From NCBI RefSeq assembly GCF_025755255.1, contig NZ_JALIEB010000013.1, positions 48,671 to 112,670 on the forward strand: 64,000 bases of DNA, in the 5' to 3' direction. How positions within the stretch are numbered: the stretch's first letter is position 1; every line of letters begins with the position of its first letter. The notes beneath the pieces were generated by a model. That model saw nothing but the letters and a program-made list of their open reading frames with translations. It was not told where the DNA came from and did no database searches. This DNA comes from Roseobacter sinensis (lineage in GTDB: Bacteria > Pseudomonadota > Alphaproteobacteria > Rhodobacterales > Rhodobacteraceae). Position numbers and translations under genes: made by a program. Shown here in pieces: positions 26,601 to 34,287 of the stretch.

Positions 26601-27876
26601 CCTCGACCAACCGTGCGGGCAGGCGCAAGTCATCACGACCCGTATTTGAGGGCATGGGCGGGGCAACCGAGGCCATGGCGATGCTTTCAACGAGCGGCGT
26701 GGGATGTTCCTGCGTACCCGCGATCTCGATCCGCTGCGGACGGTAGCGCGCATAGATGTCCGAGATGGGCGTGTTGTCGCGCGGGACATCGAAGCTCTTG
26801 AAAGTTAGCGGGATAGCGACATTGGCCCGGGGTTTGCAGGCGGCGACAGGCGCAGCGTCGGTCTTGCGCGGGGCAGATGATGGAACGCTCGACCGAGTAT
26901 GAGGGACCACTTCTGCCCGTTGGGCGGGGCGCAACTCGGGCCGGGTTGCGGCCACGGCATCGACATATGCCAAGGCTTCATCCAGATCCCGGACACTGGC
27001 GCAGATCATCTCGCCGTCCTCCTGCACCTTGTCGAAGACCATGAGCTTGGTTTCGACAGAGGTGCCGAGCTTGCGGTAGACTTGCCCCGGCATCGTCAGC
27101 GCCAAGCGCGGCGTCAGGAGACCGCAGGCGCGGGACCAATGCGCGGCATCGCGTTCGGGCGTGAACCCCGGCGGCATGATCGCCACCAGCCGGCCACCGG
27201 GCGCGAGGCGCTTGGCAGCCGCGATGAGATGTTTGGCGGCGATGTGCTTGTCCCGCGACCGATCGACCGAGGAGGCGAAGGGCGGATTCATCACCACGAC
27301 GTCGGGTAGAAGCGGCGACTGCAGCAGATCGTCGATATGCTCGCCGTCATGGCCCGTCACCTCGCCGCCGAAGAGGGCCCGCAGGAGGCGCTGGCGAAAG
27401 GGGTCGATCTCGTTGAGCAAAAGCGTGGCACCAGCCCGGGCGGCGAAAGCGGCCAGTGCACCGGTGCCAGCCGAGGGCTCCAGAACGGTCTCGCCCTTGC
27501 GGATCGCCGCGGCCCGCAAGACCAGCGCCGCGAATGGCAGCGGCGTGGAAAACTGCTGCAGCCGGATCTGCTGCTCGGAGCGGCGGGTTTCCGTCAGGAG
27601 CCGCGAGGCAAGCAGCCTTGCAGCGGCGATGTCACCTGCCGCGCCGTCCCCACGCAGCAGCACCTGGATGGCTGCGGCCTGCATCAGGTCATATGCCATG
27701 CGCCAGTCCCAGGCACCGCCGGCATCGCTGCCATGAAACGTCTCGCGCATGATGCGCGCGAGCGCTGAGCTACGCAGGGGTTGGTGGTCGATCTCCGCGC
27801 CGATTTGCGCGATGGCATTTGCGAGATCAGTGTCAGAGATTGGGAAAGCCGGGTTTGCCGGTTTGGGCTTGGACAT
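23614..27876 (-). CDS. giant methyltransferase-helicase (strawberry-notch type)
   Basis: This encodes 1420 residues from the ATG at 27876 with AAAGGAAAATCCCC upstream. An N-terminal Rossmann methyltransferase (about 105-270) has VLEPSAGTGALAAFAA (132-147) and the NPPF motif (197-200) typical of adenine-N6 methylases. A superfamily 2 helicase follows: GDGTGCGKG as Walker A, FDEAHAM as the DEAH box, and a C-terminal lobe with SDAGGTGRSYH and IQGLGRTHRSAQ. The helicase half resembles strawberry-notch proteins. Such fusions are typical of large alphaproteobacterial plasmids and phages, and are thought to mask or protect DNA on entry into a host; this role is an inference. Confidence 0.85.
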   Translation of the reverse strand: MSKPKPANPAFPISDTDLANAIAQIGAEIDHQPLRSSALARIMRETFHGSDAGGAWDWRMAYDLMQAAAIQVLLRGDGAAGDIAAARLLASRLLTETRRSEQQIRLQQFSTPLPFAALVLRAAAIRKGETVLEPSAGTGALAAFAARAGATLLLNEIDPFRQRLLRALFGGEVTGHDGEHIDDLLQSPLLPDVVVMNPPFASSVDRSRDKHIAAKHLIAAAKRLAPGGRLVAIMPPGFTPERDAAHWSRACGLLTPRLALTMPGQVYRKLGTSVETKLMVFDKVQEDGEMICASVRDLDEALAYVDAVAATRPELRPAQRAEVVPHTRSSVPSSAPRKTDAAPVAACKPRANVAIPLTFKSFDVPRDNTPISDIYARYRPQRIEIAGTQEHPTPLVESIAMASVAPPMPSNTGRDDLRLPARLVEEGDLSEAQLETIIMAHDAHGRDLPGRFTIDDDQTKLTRADDDPDARAYRLGYFLGDGTGCGKGRECAGLILVNWLSGRRKAIWVSKSATLIEDAIRDWTDLGGSPADIQPLSKWKPDQPVPMGDGILFVTYATLRSAGKCGTTRLSQILDWMGDDFEGVLAFDEAHAMQNAAGSEQGRGVKPSQQGLAGLRLQLAAPRARVFYISATGATSVHNLAYAARLELWGQGPEYPFPSRESFVSAMEAGGVAAMEVVARDLKTLGLYTARALSFDGVEYDVLEHALTPAQIEIYDAYAGAFRTIHHNLETALTATGVNDASGETNASAARASAKSRFESTKQRFFNHLLMGMKAPTIIRAIKDDLAAGKACVIQVVSTGESLLKRRLETMDSDDELVEGALTPRDYVLGYLEQAFPIHAQKLVEIDGNMVVEPLRDETGALVVSREALALRDAAMMELMTLAPIPSALDQILWAFGDEAVAEVTGRSIRPLKADDGHLFIEKRAASSNSSETQAFMDGEKDILIFSDAGGTGRSYHAAQTAKNQKRRRHYLLEPGWRADAAIQGLGRTHRSAQVSAPFFRVCTSDVHGEKRFTSTIAKRLDQLGALTKGQRETGSQGMFREEDNLESPIARAALRGYFADLAAGRAEAMSYESFTDWTALRLIDKDGVLLEELPPIQRFLNRVLALPIHMQNALFAEFMRRIADQTERARAAGTLDLGVETLHGEKIEQVSTEDLWTCPKSGAVTRIIGLEVTDPVHVLSAADALSSNPDKLPMVNRASGRAALISARPMQMYDEDIVTLMRKAVRPNGSSYIEEARFESSVWEDIGRPEFAGLWDTEAASLPKTTTTKLYLLTGLLLPIWKDIPTTNERIYRVTPDGAKAMIGRTLSEEGAAALRARFLVSDPQTPQEMLAAALGTTAPVDLGRGLTLTRRRVTGEMRLELGGADRGMIEGLKAMGCFTEIIAFQLRVFLPHGDRVDTGSILARIVGQAPDAPSVAAE

Positions 27877-27921
27877 GGGGATTTTCCTTTGGATCAGGGT
27901 CTGAATTCCAAAGGACAAAAA

Positions 27922-27954
27922 GCCCGCTCTACACTTTGAAGGCGTAGAGCGGGC
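27922..27954 (-). terminator. intrinsic terminator before the methylase-helicase gene
   Basis: Perfect 11-base arms GCCCGCTCTAC / GTAGAGCGGGC surround an 11-base loop, and on the minus strand the stem is followed by TTTTTGTCC. It lies after the toxin gene and about 46 bases before the methylase-helicase start, so it can end the toxin-antitoxin transcript or act as a leader hairpin for the large gene. Confidence 0.75.
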
Positions 27955-27983
27955 AATTTCTTAGCGGGGGGCCTGCACCCCGA

Positions 27984-28274
27984 TCATGGCCACTGCTGCG
28001 CAGCATGAAGAACGCGCAAAATGGTCACCATCTCAGGGCCTTCAACATAAACCACGATGTAGTTTGGCCGAACAACCATCTCCCGGGTCCCATCGACACG
28101 GCCCGCACGATACATTTGAGGGCGTTCTGGAAGAAGGGACGTCTTGTGTTCAATCTCATCTTTGAGAACTTGGGCGGCATCCGGGTTGTCGTCGGAAATG
28201 TAGTCAATGATTGCCAGCAAGTCGGCGATGGCCGTGGCTTTCCATTCAAGATTTGGCAAGGCGCTTCCCGTCAA
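27984..28274 (-). CDS. RelE/ParE-family toxin
   Basis: This encodes 96 residues with the RelE/ParE fold pattern: WKATAIADLLAIIDYI at the start, LPERPQMYRAGRVDGTREMVV in the middle, and NYIVVYVEGPEMVTILRVLHA near the end. RelE-type members cut mRNA at the ribosome, while ParE-type members attack gyrase; the sequence does not decide. The start lies inside the antitoxin gene (29-base overlap), so the toxin is made only after the antitoxin. A TTG nearer the antitoxin end is another possible start. Confidence 0.85.
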   Translation of the reverse strand: MTGSALPNLEWKATAIADLLAIIDYISDDNPDAAQVLKDEIEHKTSLLPERPQMYRAGRVDGTREMVVRPNYIVVYVEGPEMVTILRVLHAAQQWP

Positions 28275-28545
28275 TCAACGCCTGGGCGTCTTGCATCGCC
28301 TTGGCATGGGGCGTTGTGGGCCTAGGATCGTCCAGCGCTTCCTGTACCTTCGCCCGGAACCAGGCGTCATAGGCATCCGGATCAGAAGTCAATCCGGCAG
28401 GCAAGCCGCCTTCTGCGGCCACGCGGGTCAGAAGAATACGCACCGCGTCGGAGAGCGTCAGACCGACGCCCGCAAGTGCGTCCGAAGCCTGTGCTTTCAG
28501 CTGATCGTCAACACGGACATGAAGCATGGATGTTTGGGCAGGCAT
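28246..28545 (-). CDS. RelB/DinJ-family antitoxin
   Basis: This encodes 99 residues. The N-terminus MLHVRVDDQLKAQASDAL and the TLSDAVRILLTRVAAEG helix form the ribbon-helix-helix of RelB/DinJ antitoxins; the C-terminal part (AYDAWFRAKVQEALDD) is the toxin-binding region. It binds DNA at its own promoter and neutralises the partner toxin. A perfect palindrome 28 bases upstream of the start is the likely operator. The pair favours plasmid maintenance. Confidence 0.85.
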   Translation of the reverse strand: MPAQTSMLHVRVDDQLKAQASDALAGVGLTLSDAVRILLTRVAAEGGLPAGLTSDPDAYDAWFRAKVQEALDDPRPTTPHAKAMQDAQALIDGKRLAKS

Positions 28546-28573
28546 GGATGTTCCTCCAGTTGATGGGAGTGAT

Positions 28574-28591
28574 GTATCTCATTTGAGATAC
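28574..28591. promoter_or_regulatory. palindromic operator of the toxin-antitoxin operon
   Basis: GTATCTCA-TT-TGAGATAC is a perfect 8-2-8 palindrome centred 37 bases upstream of the antitoxin start. RelB/DinJ antitoxins autoregulate by binding such sites, so this is the expected repressor site. Confidence 0.7.
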
Positions 28592-28649
28592 GAATTCAAG
28601 TCGGCAGTATGCGCGCGCGTGGTCCCGTGGTGTTGTCTCAGCGGGAAAC

Positions 28650-29306
28650 TCAGCCACCCTGCCCCGCCAGGAACTCCGCCAGCACAGGACTGGCCGCGAC
28701 TTTCGCGGAGCTGAGCAGCTCCGAGCCCGCAAGCGAAGCTCTCGAAAGGCGCACGAGCCCACCGGTTTCCTCGATGCGGTAGCAGCGGCGTTTTTGCCGC
28801 CCCCGCCTGTAGTGCGTCGCAGTGACGATCTGGCAGGTGCTGCCATCGGTGAGCGTCACAGGGGTGGCGAGCCTGATCTTGTCGCCTTCCTGGTAGTCTG
28901 GGATCGCAGCCCAATCCCGGCAGCGCTGACGCCAGTCCTGGGCGTAGCTGTCCGGGTTTTTCAGGTCGGAGAGGAGCTCGATCAGCCCAAGCGGAGCACG
29001 AGACACGTTCGGGCCAGCACTTTCCTCCATGTCCTTGTAGCCCCAGCAGCCGTCATCGTATCGGGTGAGGAAGACAGCCCCGAAAGTGATGGAGCCATCC
29101 GCATCGGTGACATAGGTCGCGTCTTCGACAGCGGTGCCGTCGAGATTGGTGACCCTTGCCGCCGCATACCAGGTTGAGCCGACCTTGCAGGCCTTGACCA
29201 GTTCGGTTTTGCGCGTTTCGCCCTCAAAAGTGCAGAGCCGGGTGATCTCCTCTCTCTCATCCACGTAGGTTTTAACGCGGCCGTCGGTGTAGAAAAGCCA
29301 TCCCAT
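28650..29306 (-). CDS. conserved plasmid protein (DUF6927-like), unknown
   Basis: This encodes 218 residues with no signal or membrane segment. The start MGWLFYTDGRVKTYVDEREE and KACKVGSTWYAAARV block resemble alphaproteobacterial plasmid proteins labelled DUF6927; I am not certain of the number. The C-terminal half contains a basic motif (YRRGRQKRRCYRIEETGG), which could contact nucleic acid. The ATG shares its A with the stop of the preceding gene (TAATG), so the two are coupled. Confidence 0.6.
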   Translation of the reverse strand: MGWLFYTDGRVKTYVDEREEITRLCTFEGETRKTELVKACKVGSTWYAAARVTNLDGTAVEDATYVTDADGSITFGAVFLTRYDDGCWGYKDMEESAGPNVSRAPLGLIELLSDLKNPDSYAQDWRQRCRDWAAIPDYQEGDKIRLATPVTLTDGSTCQIVTATHYRRGRQKRRCYRIEETGGLVRLSRASLAGSELLSSAKVAASPVLAEFLAGQGG

Positions 29307-29899
29307 TATGCCGCCCTCCGGTCATCGATCTCCATCAGCGCATCCAGCGGCACGCGGTAGGGCTGCATTGCGTCGAAATCCTCGCAATTGCCGCAGTTCT
29401 GCACGATCGCGAAGGTGTCGCAGGCATCCTTGAGGACGACCCGGAAGGTGCCGCCGAGGCCCGAGGGCACTTCGTAGGTTCCGCCGATGAGATAGTCCGA
29501 GGCCCGGCGCACAAAGACGCGGATACTGTGACCATCGGTGGCGAGCCGGATCGCCCCCTGCCCCCGGTCGATGAGCACCTGCACATCGTCGAGGATGTCG
29601 GTGTAGAACTGGCCGGTCAGATCGCGAAACGCCATGCGGCGCTGCGCCATCCAGTCGGTGTCCCGAAACGGGTTCATGCCTTCGGCGAAGGCGAAGGACG
29701 GATCGGCCTGTTCGGTGGTGACGATGCGGGTGGTCGTGCCATCGATGCCGTTTGAGCGCAGATGCACACCATTGCCGACGATGAGGATCAGGGCGGGCCT
29801 GTCCACGGGTCCGTTCCAGTTGGGCAGGAAGGTTTTGCAGGCGCGCGCATGGGCGATTTGCGCCGCGACAGCGGACGCAGAGAACTTGAGAATAGCCAT
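29306..29899 (-). CDS. conserved plasmid protein, unknown
   Basis: This encodes 197 residues from the ATG at 29899, chosen because it has the AAAGACATCCCC leader shared with other genes of this block; longer frames run into the upstream spacer. The protein is mixed alpha/beta with a NCGNCEDFD segment (two cysteines spaced CGNC) near the C-terminus and no membrane segment. It lies between the ParB-like gene and the coupled gene at 28650-29306. I do not recognise it. Confidence 0.6.
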   Translation of the reverse strand: MAILKFSASAVAAQIAHARACKTFLPNWNGPVDRPALILIVGNGVHLRSNGIDGTTTRIVTTEQADPSFAFAEGMNPFRDTDWMAQRRMAFRDLTGQFYTDILDDVQVLIDRGQGAIRLATDGHSIRVFVRRASDYLIGGTYEVPSGLGGTFRVVLKDACDTFAIVQNCGNCEDFDAMQPYRVPLDALMEIDDRRAA

Positions 29900-29930
29900 G
29901 GGGATGTCTTTCTGTTCGGTTTGGAAGGGT

Positions 29931-29966
29931 CGACCCGCGCGGGTGGCATGATCCACGCGCGGGTCG
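29931..29966. repeat. GC-rich hairpin between the ParB-like gene and the next gene
   Basis: The arms CGACCCGCGCGGGTGG and CCACGCGCGGGTCG pair with a 2-base bulge around a 6-base loop. It starts 10 bases past the ParB-like stop. No T-run follows, so it may pause or protect the transcript and not end it. Confidence 0.5.
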
Positions 29967-29975
29967 CGTGAGGAC

Positions 29976-31958
29976 TCAGGCCGCTTGCGCGACCTCGCCG
30001 TCAGGTTCCGGGGTTTCCGTGATCGGCGCCGTCTCATCACAGGCGCCACCGGCGGTCTGCATCATGGGCGGGCACCAGGCGGCCACGGCAGCGCGCTGCG
30101 CGTCCGTGAGTGTGGCGAAGGGTTCGGCGAAGAGCTTGTCGCAGAAGGCGACGATTTCCTTCTTGCTCGACGAGGCCAGCGTCACTGCCTCCTGGGCGAG
30201 ACCCAGATCCTCGCCCAGAATCTTCAGGAGCCAGGCCTTGTTGAAGCGATTGAACAGCGCCGCATTCGGCGTCCAGTGGGCGCGGATGTCAGGCATGATC
30301 TCGATCTCGAACGCATGCATCAGGCTGTCGCGCTGGCGGTCCCGCGCGAAGCAGGACTGCGTCGTGCTGGCCGTCGCATAGGCGACGAGCTTGGCCTTCT
30401 CGCCCGGCTTCAGCGCGCGAAACGCCGCGAACTGATCGGCGGGAGACCGGGTGTCATCAAGCCACGAGAGATCAAGCGCATCATGCGCCGCCGCCACCTG
30501 CTCGAGCGAGGTCTCGTCGATCTCGTCCATCTTGGCGTGGCTGCGGTATCCCTTGCGGGCATCGATCTTGATCGCCTGCGTGACACTCATTCCACTGGCC
30601 AGAACATCACTGACCAGCTTGAAGAGCGTGAGATCGAGCGTGGCCTCAGGATGAAGCGCCATCGCGGCGCCGAGGGCCATGGCCCGCTCGGTCTTGAGGT
30701 CCTCTGCCAGCGAGGCTGGATAAGTGATTTCTCCGGCGTCCGGGGCCTCCTCTCCCGTCGGGTTAGCCGAGGAGCCGCGTGCGCCCTCCTCTTTGACGGT
30801 GTCCTCGGGGCGGACGAGGCCAACATGGAGCGTGACCTGCCCACCCTGCCACGACGCGATCACCCCGGACCGCGCGAGGTCTTCGGCGCTGTAGGCCTCC
30901 TGCAGATCGCGCGCTTCCTCTTCCAAGGCGTCCACGCGCTCGTAAAGGGCATTGTAGGCACCGTCCTCGAGCCCCTCGTCCTCCATCTCGAGCTGCAGTT
31001 TCTCGAGCTCGGCGGTGATCTCATCGATGCGCTTCTGGGCGGTCTCGTCGGGCTCGATCGGGCCGGGATAGACGCGGCCGTAGTCGGCCATGGCCGCGTA
31101 ATCGTAGCGGACCATCACATCGGCCCAGGCAAAGCCCAGCCTCATACGGGCGTCCTCGGCAGCGGCACCGAGCTTCTCGAGCAGGATGGTCTCGACCAGA
31201 GCCGCATCCTCAAGCACGGAATGCTCATCCAACAGATCGGCTGCGACGGCGCCGCCGCGGGCCTCGTAGTCTTCGCGCACGAAAGCCCCGATATCGTCGC
31301 TGACCTGCACCCCGCGGGATTTGAGGGCCTGACGGACAGTATAGGCCTGAAGATAGCCGCCGTCTTTCGTGAGCGCCTCGAAGACCTCGCGCTGCGCCTC
31401 CTGGCTTGGATGCTCAGCAAAGGCCTTCATCGTGTCGAGCGTGATCGTCTTGGCCCTAGCCGCGGCGCGGATGTCGGGGTGGATCAGACCGTAGCGCAAC
31501 CGGCCTTTCACGGCGGCGACCGTGGTGCCAAAGGTTTTTGCGATCGTCTCGGGCGTCTGGCCGTCGACCTCCATCATCCGCGCAAAGGCCTCGAATTCGT
31601 CGATGGCGTTCATCGGGGCTTGCGTGATGTTCTCGGCGAGCGACAAGACCGTGGTGACATCGCAATCCTCGGGCACGAGGCGGCAGTCGACCTTGGTTTT
31701 CGCGGTGAACCCCTTGGCTGCCTTGTCGGCGACCAGCTCCTTCAGCGCGGCATGGCGTCGGCCACCGGCGAGGACGGCATATTTGCCGTCAAGCTTCTGG
31801 ACCAAGAGCGGCTGAAGCAGGCCCAGCACAGCGATGCTGGCTTTCAGATGCGCGATGTTTTCGAGGTCATAAGTTTGAGGTGAGTTGCTGCGCACATTCG
31901 CGGGATGCGGGACCAGATCACCGATGGCGACGGTGAGAGGGGCAAAGCTTGTGGTCAT
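29976..31958 (-). CDS. large ParB/Spo0J-like DNA-binding protein
   Basis: This encodes 660 residues. Residues 8-110 form a ParB N-terminal domain: LVPHPANVRS, LGLLQPLLVQ, and LAGGRRHAALKEL, then the LSLAENITQAPMNAIDEFEAF box. An HTH region follows (QTPETIAKTFGTTVAAVKGR). The remaining 400 residues are acidic and helical, with a coiled coil at about 300-350. It is separate from the plasmid's RepB and twice as long; proteins like this occur in the accessory block of alphaproteobacterial plasmids and are sometimes annotated as nucleases. The start has AAGGATATCCC upstream. Role in partition or gene control is uncertain. Confidence 0.8.
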   Translation of the reverse strand: MTTSFAPLTVAIGDLVPHPANVRSNSPQTYDLENIAHLKASIAVLGLLQPLLVQKLDGKYAVLAGGRRHAALKELVADKAAKGFTAKTKVDCRLVPEDCDVTTVLSLAENITQAPMNAIDEFEAFARMMEVDGQTPETIAKTFGTTVAAVKGRLRYGLIHPDIRAAARAKTITLDTMKAFAEHPSQEAQREVFEALTKDGGYLQAYTVRQALKSRGVQVSDDIGAFVREDYEARGGAVAADLLDEHSVLEDAALVETILLEKLGAAAEDARMRLGFAWADVMVRYDYAAMADYGRVYPGPIEPDETAQKRIDEITAELEKLQLEMEDEGLEDGAYNALYERVDALEEEARDLQEAYSAEDLARSGVIASWQGGQVTLHVGLVRPEDTVKEEGARGSSANPTGEEAPDAGEITYPASLAEDLKTERAMALGAAMALHPEATLDLTLFKLVSDVLASGMSVTQAIKIDARKGYRSHAKMDEIDETSLEQVAAAHDALDLSWLDDTRSPADQFAAFRALKPGEKAKLVAYATASTTQSCFARDRQRDSLMHAFEIEIMPDIRAHWTPNAALFNRFNKAWLLKILGEDLGLAQEAVTLASSSKKEIVAFCDKLFAEPFATLTDAQRAAVAAWCPPMMQTAGGACDETAPITETPEPDGEVAQAA

Positions 31959-32039
31959 GGGATATCCTTCCAGGTGGGTGAGATGCGGCCCGCGCGCTTG
32001 CGCGTGACCAATCCCCGGCTTCAGGGATCACCACGACAA

Positions 32040-32074
32040 AAGGCCCACTCTCCCTTTGAGGGTCAGTGGGCCTT
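32040..32074 (-). terminator. intrinsic terminator before the ParB-like gene
   Basis: Perfect 10-base arms AAGGCCCACT / AGTGGGCCTT surround a 15-base loop that itself contains CCCTTTGAGGG. On the minus strand TTTTGTCG follows the stem. It lies between the DUF3768 stop and the ParB-like gene. Confidence 0.7.
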
Positions 32075-32110
32075 CATTGCCTAGGGTTACAGGAGGGGGT
32101 GTCCCCTGCC

Positions 32111-32500
32111 CTACCAGTCGCGCGCCAGCATGATGGTCAGCACGCGCATGGTGGAGGCAGGATTGTCCGGGGTCTCAGCCCCGTAGCGGAAGTCCGAATC
32201 TGCCTCATAGAGATCTATTTTCCAGAACGCGGTCTCGCCCCGGATCTCGACCGCGCCAAAATCGTGCCAGCCTTCCGGGTCATTCTCAGGCTCGAATGTG
32301 GCAAACTCACCGGTGGCCTTCACCACCTCGGCCATGAAGCCATCACCGGCCTCCATGAGCGCGCGGGTGACATGCATCCGGCCCTGGATGGGCTGCGCGG
32401 GCGGCACTCCGAGGCATGCGAGCTTGCGAAACGCGTCGTTCTGCGCCGCGATCACACTCGGATCCGGCCGGTCTGGCTGGGGTTGAACGATCATGGACAT
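32111..32500 (-). CDS. DUF3768 protein
   Basis: This encodes 129 residues from the ATG at 32500, which has an ideal site (AAAGGAGATCCCC). The DUF3768 pattern is present: VIAAQNDAFRKL at the start, ENDPEGWHDFGAVEIRGETA in the middle and WKIDLYEADSDF plus TMRVLTIMLARDW at the end. The family is common on alphaproteobacterial plasmids and has no known function. The frame remains open upstream to 32797, so a 228-residue product is formally possible, but the strong internal start argues for a separate protein. Confidence 0.75.
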   Translation of the reverse strand: MSMIVQPQPDRPDPSVIAAQNDAFRKLACLGVPPAQPIQGRMHVTRALMEAGDGFMAEVVKATGEFATFEPENDPEGWHDFGAVEIRGETAFWKIDLYEADSDFRYGAETPDNPASTMRVLTIMLARDW

Positions 32501-32797
32501 GGGGATCTCCTTTGAGAAGTTGAAACACCCTTCCCAAAGCCCGCTTTTCCTTTTCCGCTTGGCGGATGAATTGAGGTCTAAGGCGCTTTGCCCGAAAAGC
32601 CCTCTGGCTCTGTGGTTCGGGTTGGGGATGGTTTCGATCCAGCCACCCTGTTCCTTGATGCTCTCGAGCGCTGCCGAGAGCGGATAAGCGCCCTCGGCAG
32701 CGCTCCACCAATAGGCACCGCGCTTGAAGGTGATGATCTTGCGGCGGCCGTCTTCGAAGCAGGCCACCCGCAGCGTCTTGGGTTCCTTACGTGACAT
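32501..32797 (-). CDS. small upstream protein, in frame with DUF3768 gene
   Basis: An ATG at 32797 with GGAGACACCC upstream begins a frame of 99 codons that runs without a stop into the DUF3768 gene. The first 60 residues (CFEDGRRKIITFKRGAYWWS and following) look like a real small domain, whereas residues 70-99 read like translated spacer (KRKRKSGLWEGCF). Either a stop codon was lost, making a fusion, or the two are translated together. Function unknown. Confidence 0.5.
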
Positions 32798-32820
32798 GGG
32801 TGTCTCCGTTCTCCGTGCGG

Positions 32821-33762
32821 TCAGGCGGCCTCGGCACTGCGACCTGCCCTGCCCACCTCCGATCTGGCGATCAGATAATCACAGGCGCGCTGCGCATCTG
32901 CGGCGTGCCGGAAGATCGCGCCCTTGTCCGACCGAAGGACCCGCAACCAGTTGTGCAGGTAGGCGGCATTCATCTCGAGCGTATGCGCCGTGAAGCCGAG
33001 CGTCTGACCCAGGAACACCGAGGTCAATTCCGCGACGATCTCCTCGCGCGCATAGGACGTGTTGCCAAACTTCGAGAACCCGAAATCACGGTTCAGTCGA
33101 TGGGGGGCCTTCGTGGCATGGGCCAGCTCATGGGCCCAGACCCCGTAGAAATTGCGCGGGTCCTGGAACCGCGTGATGGATGGCATGTAAACCTTGTCCA
33201 CGGGCGGCAAATAGTACGCCTCCGTGCCCGTGAAGACGGTCATGATGTCGATGGCATCGAAAAACGCCTGCATGTGCAGGATCGGCTCGGAGGGCGGATG
33301 CTCGGGCGCTGGCTCCGGGTCGGGGAAGAAGCTCTCGGGCAGACCCTCGATCTGGCAGGCATTGAACACGCGGTAGGATTTCTGGAAGCGGAATAAACGG
33401 GCTTCCTCGGAGCGATCATCCCCGTCGCTGCGGTCATGCTCATCGCCGCCCGCGTCTTTCCGGCTTTGACCGTAATAAACGACGACAGAGGACTTTTCGC
33501 CCTTGCGGACCTTGGCATCCAACGCATTGGCCTGCGGCAGCGTCATCCAGAAAGGTGAGCTGTGGCCCGCCATCACGGTCCGCATTGTCAGCAGGAAGTT
33601 GTTCACTCCCTGGTAGGGTTCTCCGCCCACGCGCAGGGGACGAGAGCTGCCACCTGCGGTCCAGGGCTTGCGCCACGGCAGGACGCCGCGCTCGATGATG
33701 CGGATGATTTCGTTCGTGATGACCTCGGAGGCATCAAATTTGGGCGTGCGGGATCGGGCCAT
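32821..33762 (-). CDS. ardC: ArdC-type antirestriction protein
   Basis: This encodes 313 residues. The N-terminal ssDNA-binding domain (1-130) contains GVLPWRKPWTAGGSSRPLR and YQGVNNFLL; the C-terminal zincin-like domain has H211-E-L-A-H215 and the third ligand region EEIVAE (240-245). ArdC proteins bind incoming single strands and protect a plasmid from host restriction during conjugation. This matches the presence of transfer genes. The start has AAAGGAGG upstream. The call is firm by motifs and length. Confidence 0.88.
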   Translation of the reverse strand: MARSRTPKFDASEVITNEIIRIIERGVLPWRKPWTAGGSSRPLRVGGEPYQGVNNFLLTMRTVMAGHSSPFWMTLPQANALDAKVRKGEKSSVVVYYGQSRKDAGGDEHDRSDGDDRSEEARLFRFQKSYRVFNACQIEGLPESFFPDPEPAPEHPPSEPILHMQAFFDAIDIMTVFTGTEAYYLPPVDKVYMPSITRFQDPRNFYGVWAHELAHATKAPHRLNRDFGFSKFGNTSYAREEIVAELTSVFLGQTLGFTAHTLEMNAAYLHNWLRVLRSDKGAIFRHAADAQRACDYLIARSEVGRAGRSAEAA

Positions 33763-33801
33763 GTCTGGCCTCCTTTCGTGTGTGGGTGAGAAGTTTGGGG
33801 A

Positions 33802-34272
33802 TCAGATTGACCGACGGGGTCGCGGATCATTGAGAATCCTCGCACCGAGCTTTTCGACCATGTCGATGTAGGTGCTCAGCGAGACAGACTTGCCGGCACC
33901 CGAATGGCCAGGGTCGACCGATCCGTCACGCGTCACGCGCGGCAGGTTCGCGAAGGCGATGACATCCGTGTCGTGTCGGATATCGATGAACGGGGTTCCT
34001 CGTGCGACCGCAAGTGCGGCCAAGGGAAAGCGCTCGATCGGCGCAAAGGTCGACACGGTAGTCCAGCCGAGATGGAGGAACGTCCCACCCTCCCCGCAGA
34101 TCACGTGCGCGTTTGGCAGAGTCGCAGCCTGCCTGAGATAGCCGAGATCGCGGAGAACGGCTTTCCGCTCGAGCCGCCGGGCCAGCTCCGTCTCGCCGGT
34201 TCGGCGCAGTTCTCTAAGCCGCCACCAGGAGGCAGCGGTTGCGCGCAACACGCGCAAGACACCTGTTTGCAT
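33802..34272 (-). CDS. plasmid hypothetical protein
   Basis: This encodes 156 residues from the ATG at 34272, whose upstream AAGGGCATTCCC resembles the leaders of the other genes of the block (an ATG at 34287 would add five residues). The N-terminus is rich in arginine and could contact nucleic acid; the middle (HVICGEGGTFLHLGWTTVSTF) looks beta-rich. It is the first gene of the minus-strand accessory series that ends at 22440. I do not recognise the family. Confidence 0.55.
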   Translation of the reverse strand: MQTGVLRVLRATAASWWRLRELRRTGETELARRLERKAVLRDLGYLRQAATLPNAHVICGEGGTFLHLGWTTVSTFAPIERFPLAALAVARGTPFIDIRHDTDVIAFANLPRVTRDGSVDPGHSGAGKSVSLSTYIDMVEKLGARILNDPRPRRSI

Positions 34273-34287
34273 GGGAATGCCCTTCAT

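Noticed and set aside
23899..26649. Two long plus-strand frames across 23899-25314 and 25354-26649
   Set aside because: They are antisense to the methylase-helicase gene and lack a ribosome site or recognisable domain.
29985..31883. A 632-codon plus-strand frame
   Set aside because: Antisense to the ParB-like gene; no motif and no plausible start context.
29976..31958. The 660-residue ParB-like gene as the partition gene of the plasmid
   Set aside because: repB at 36775-37707 lies in the repABC operon with repA and parS-like sites; the larger protein belongs to the accessory block.
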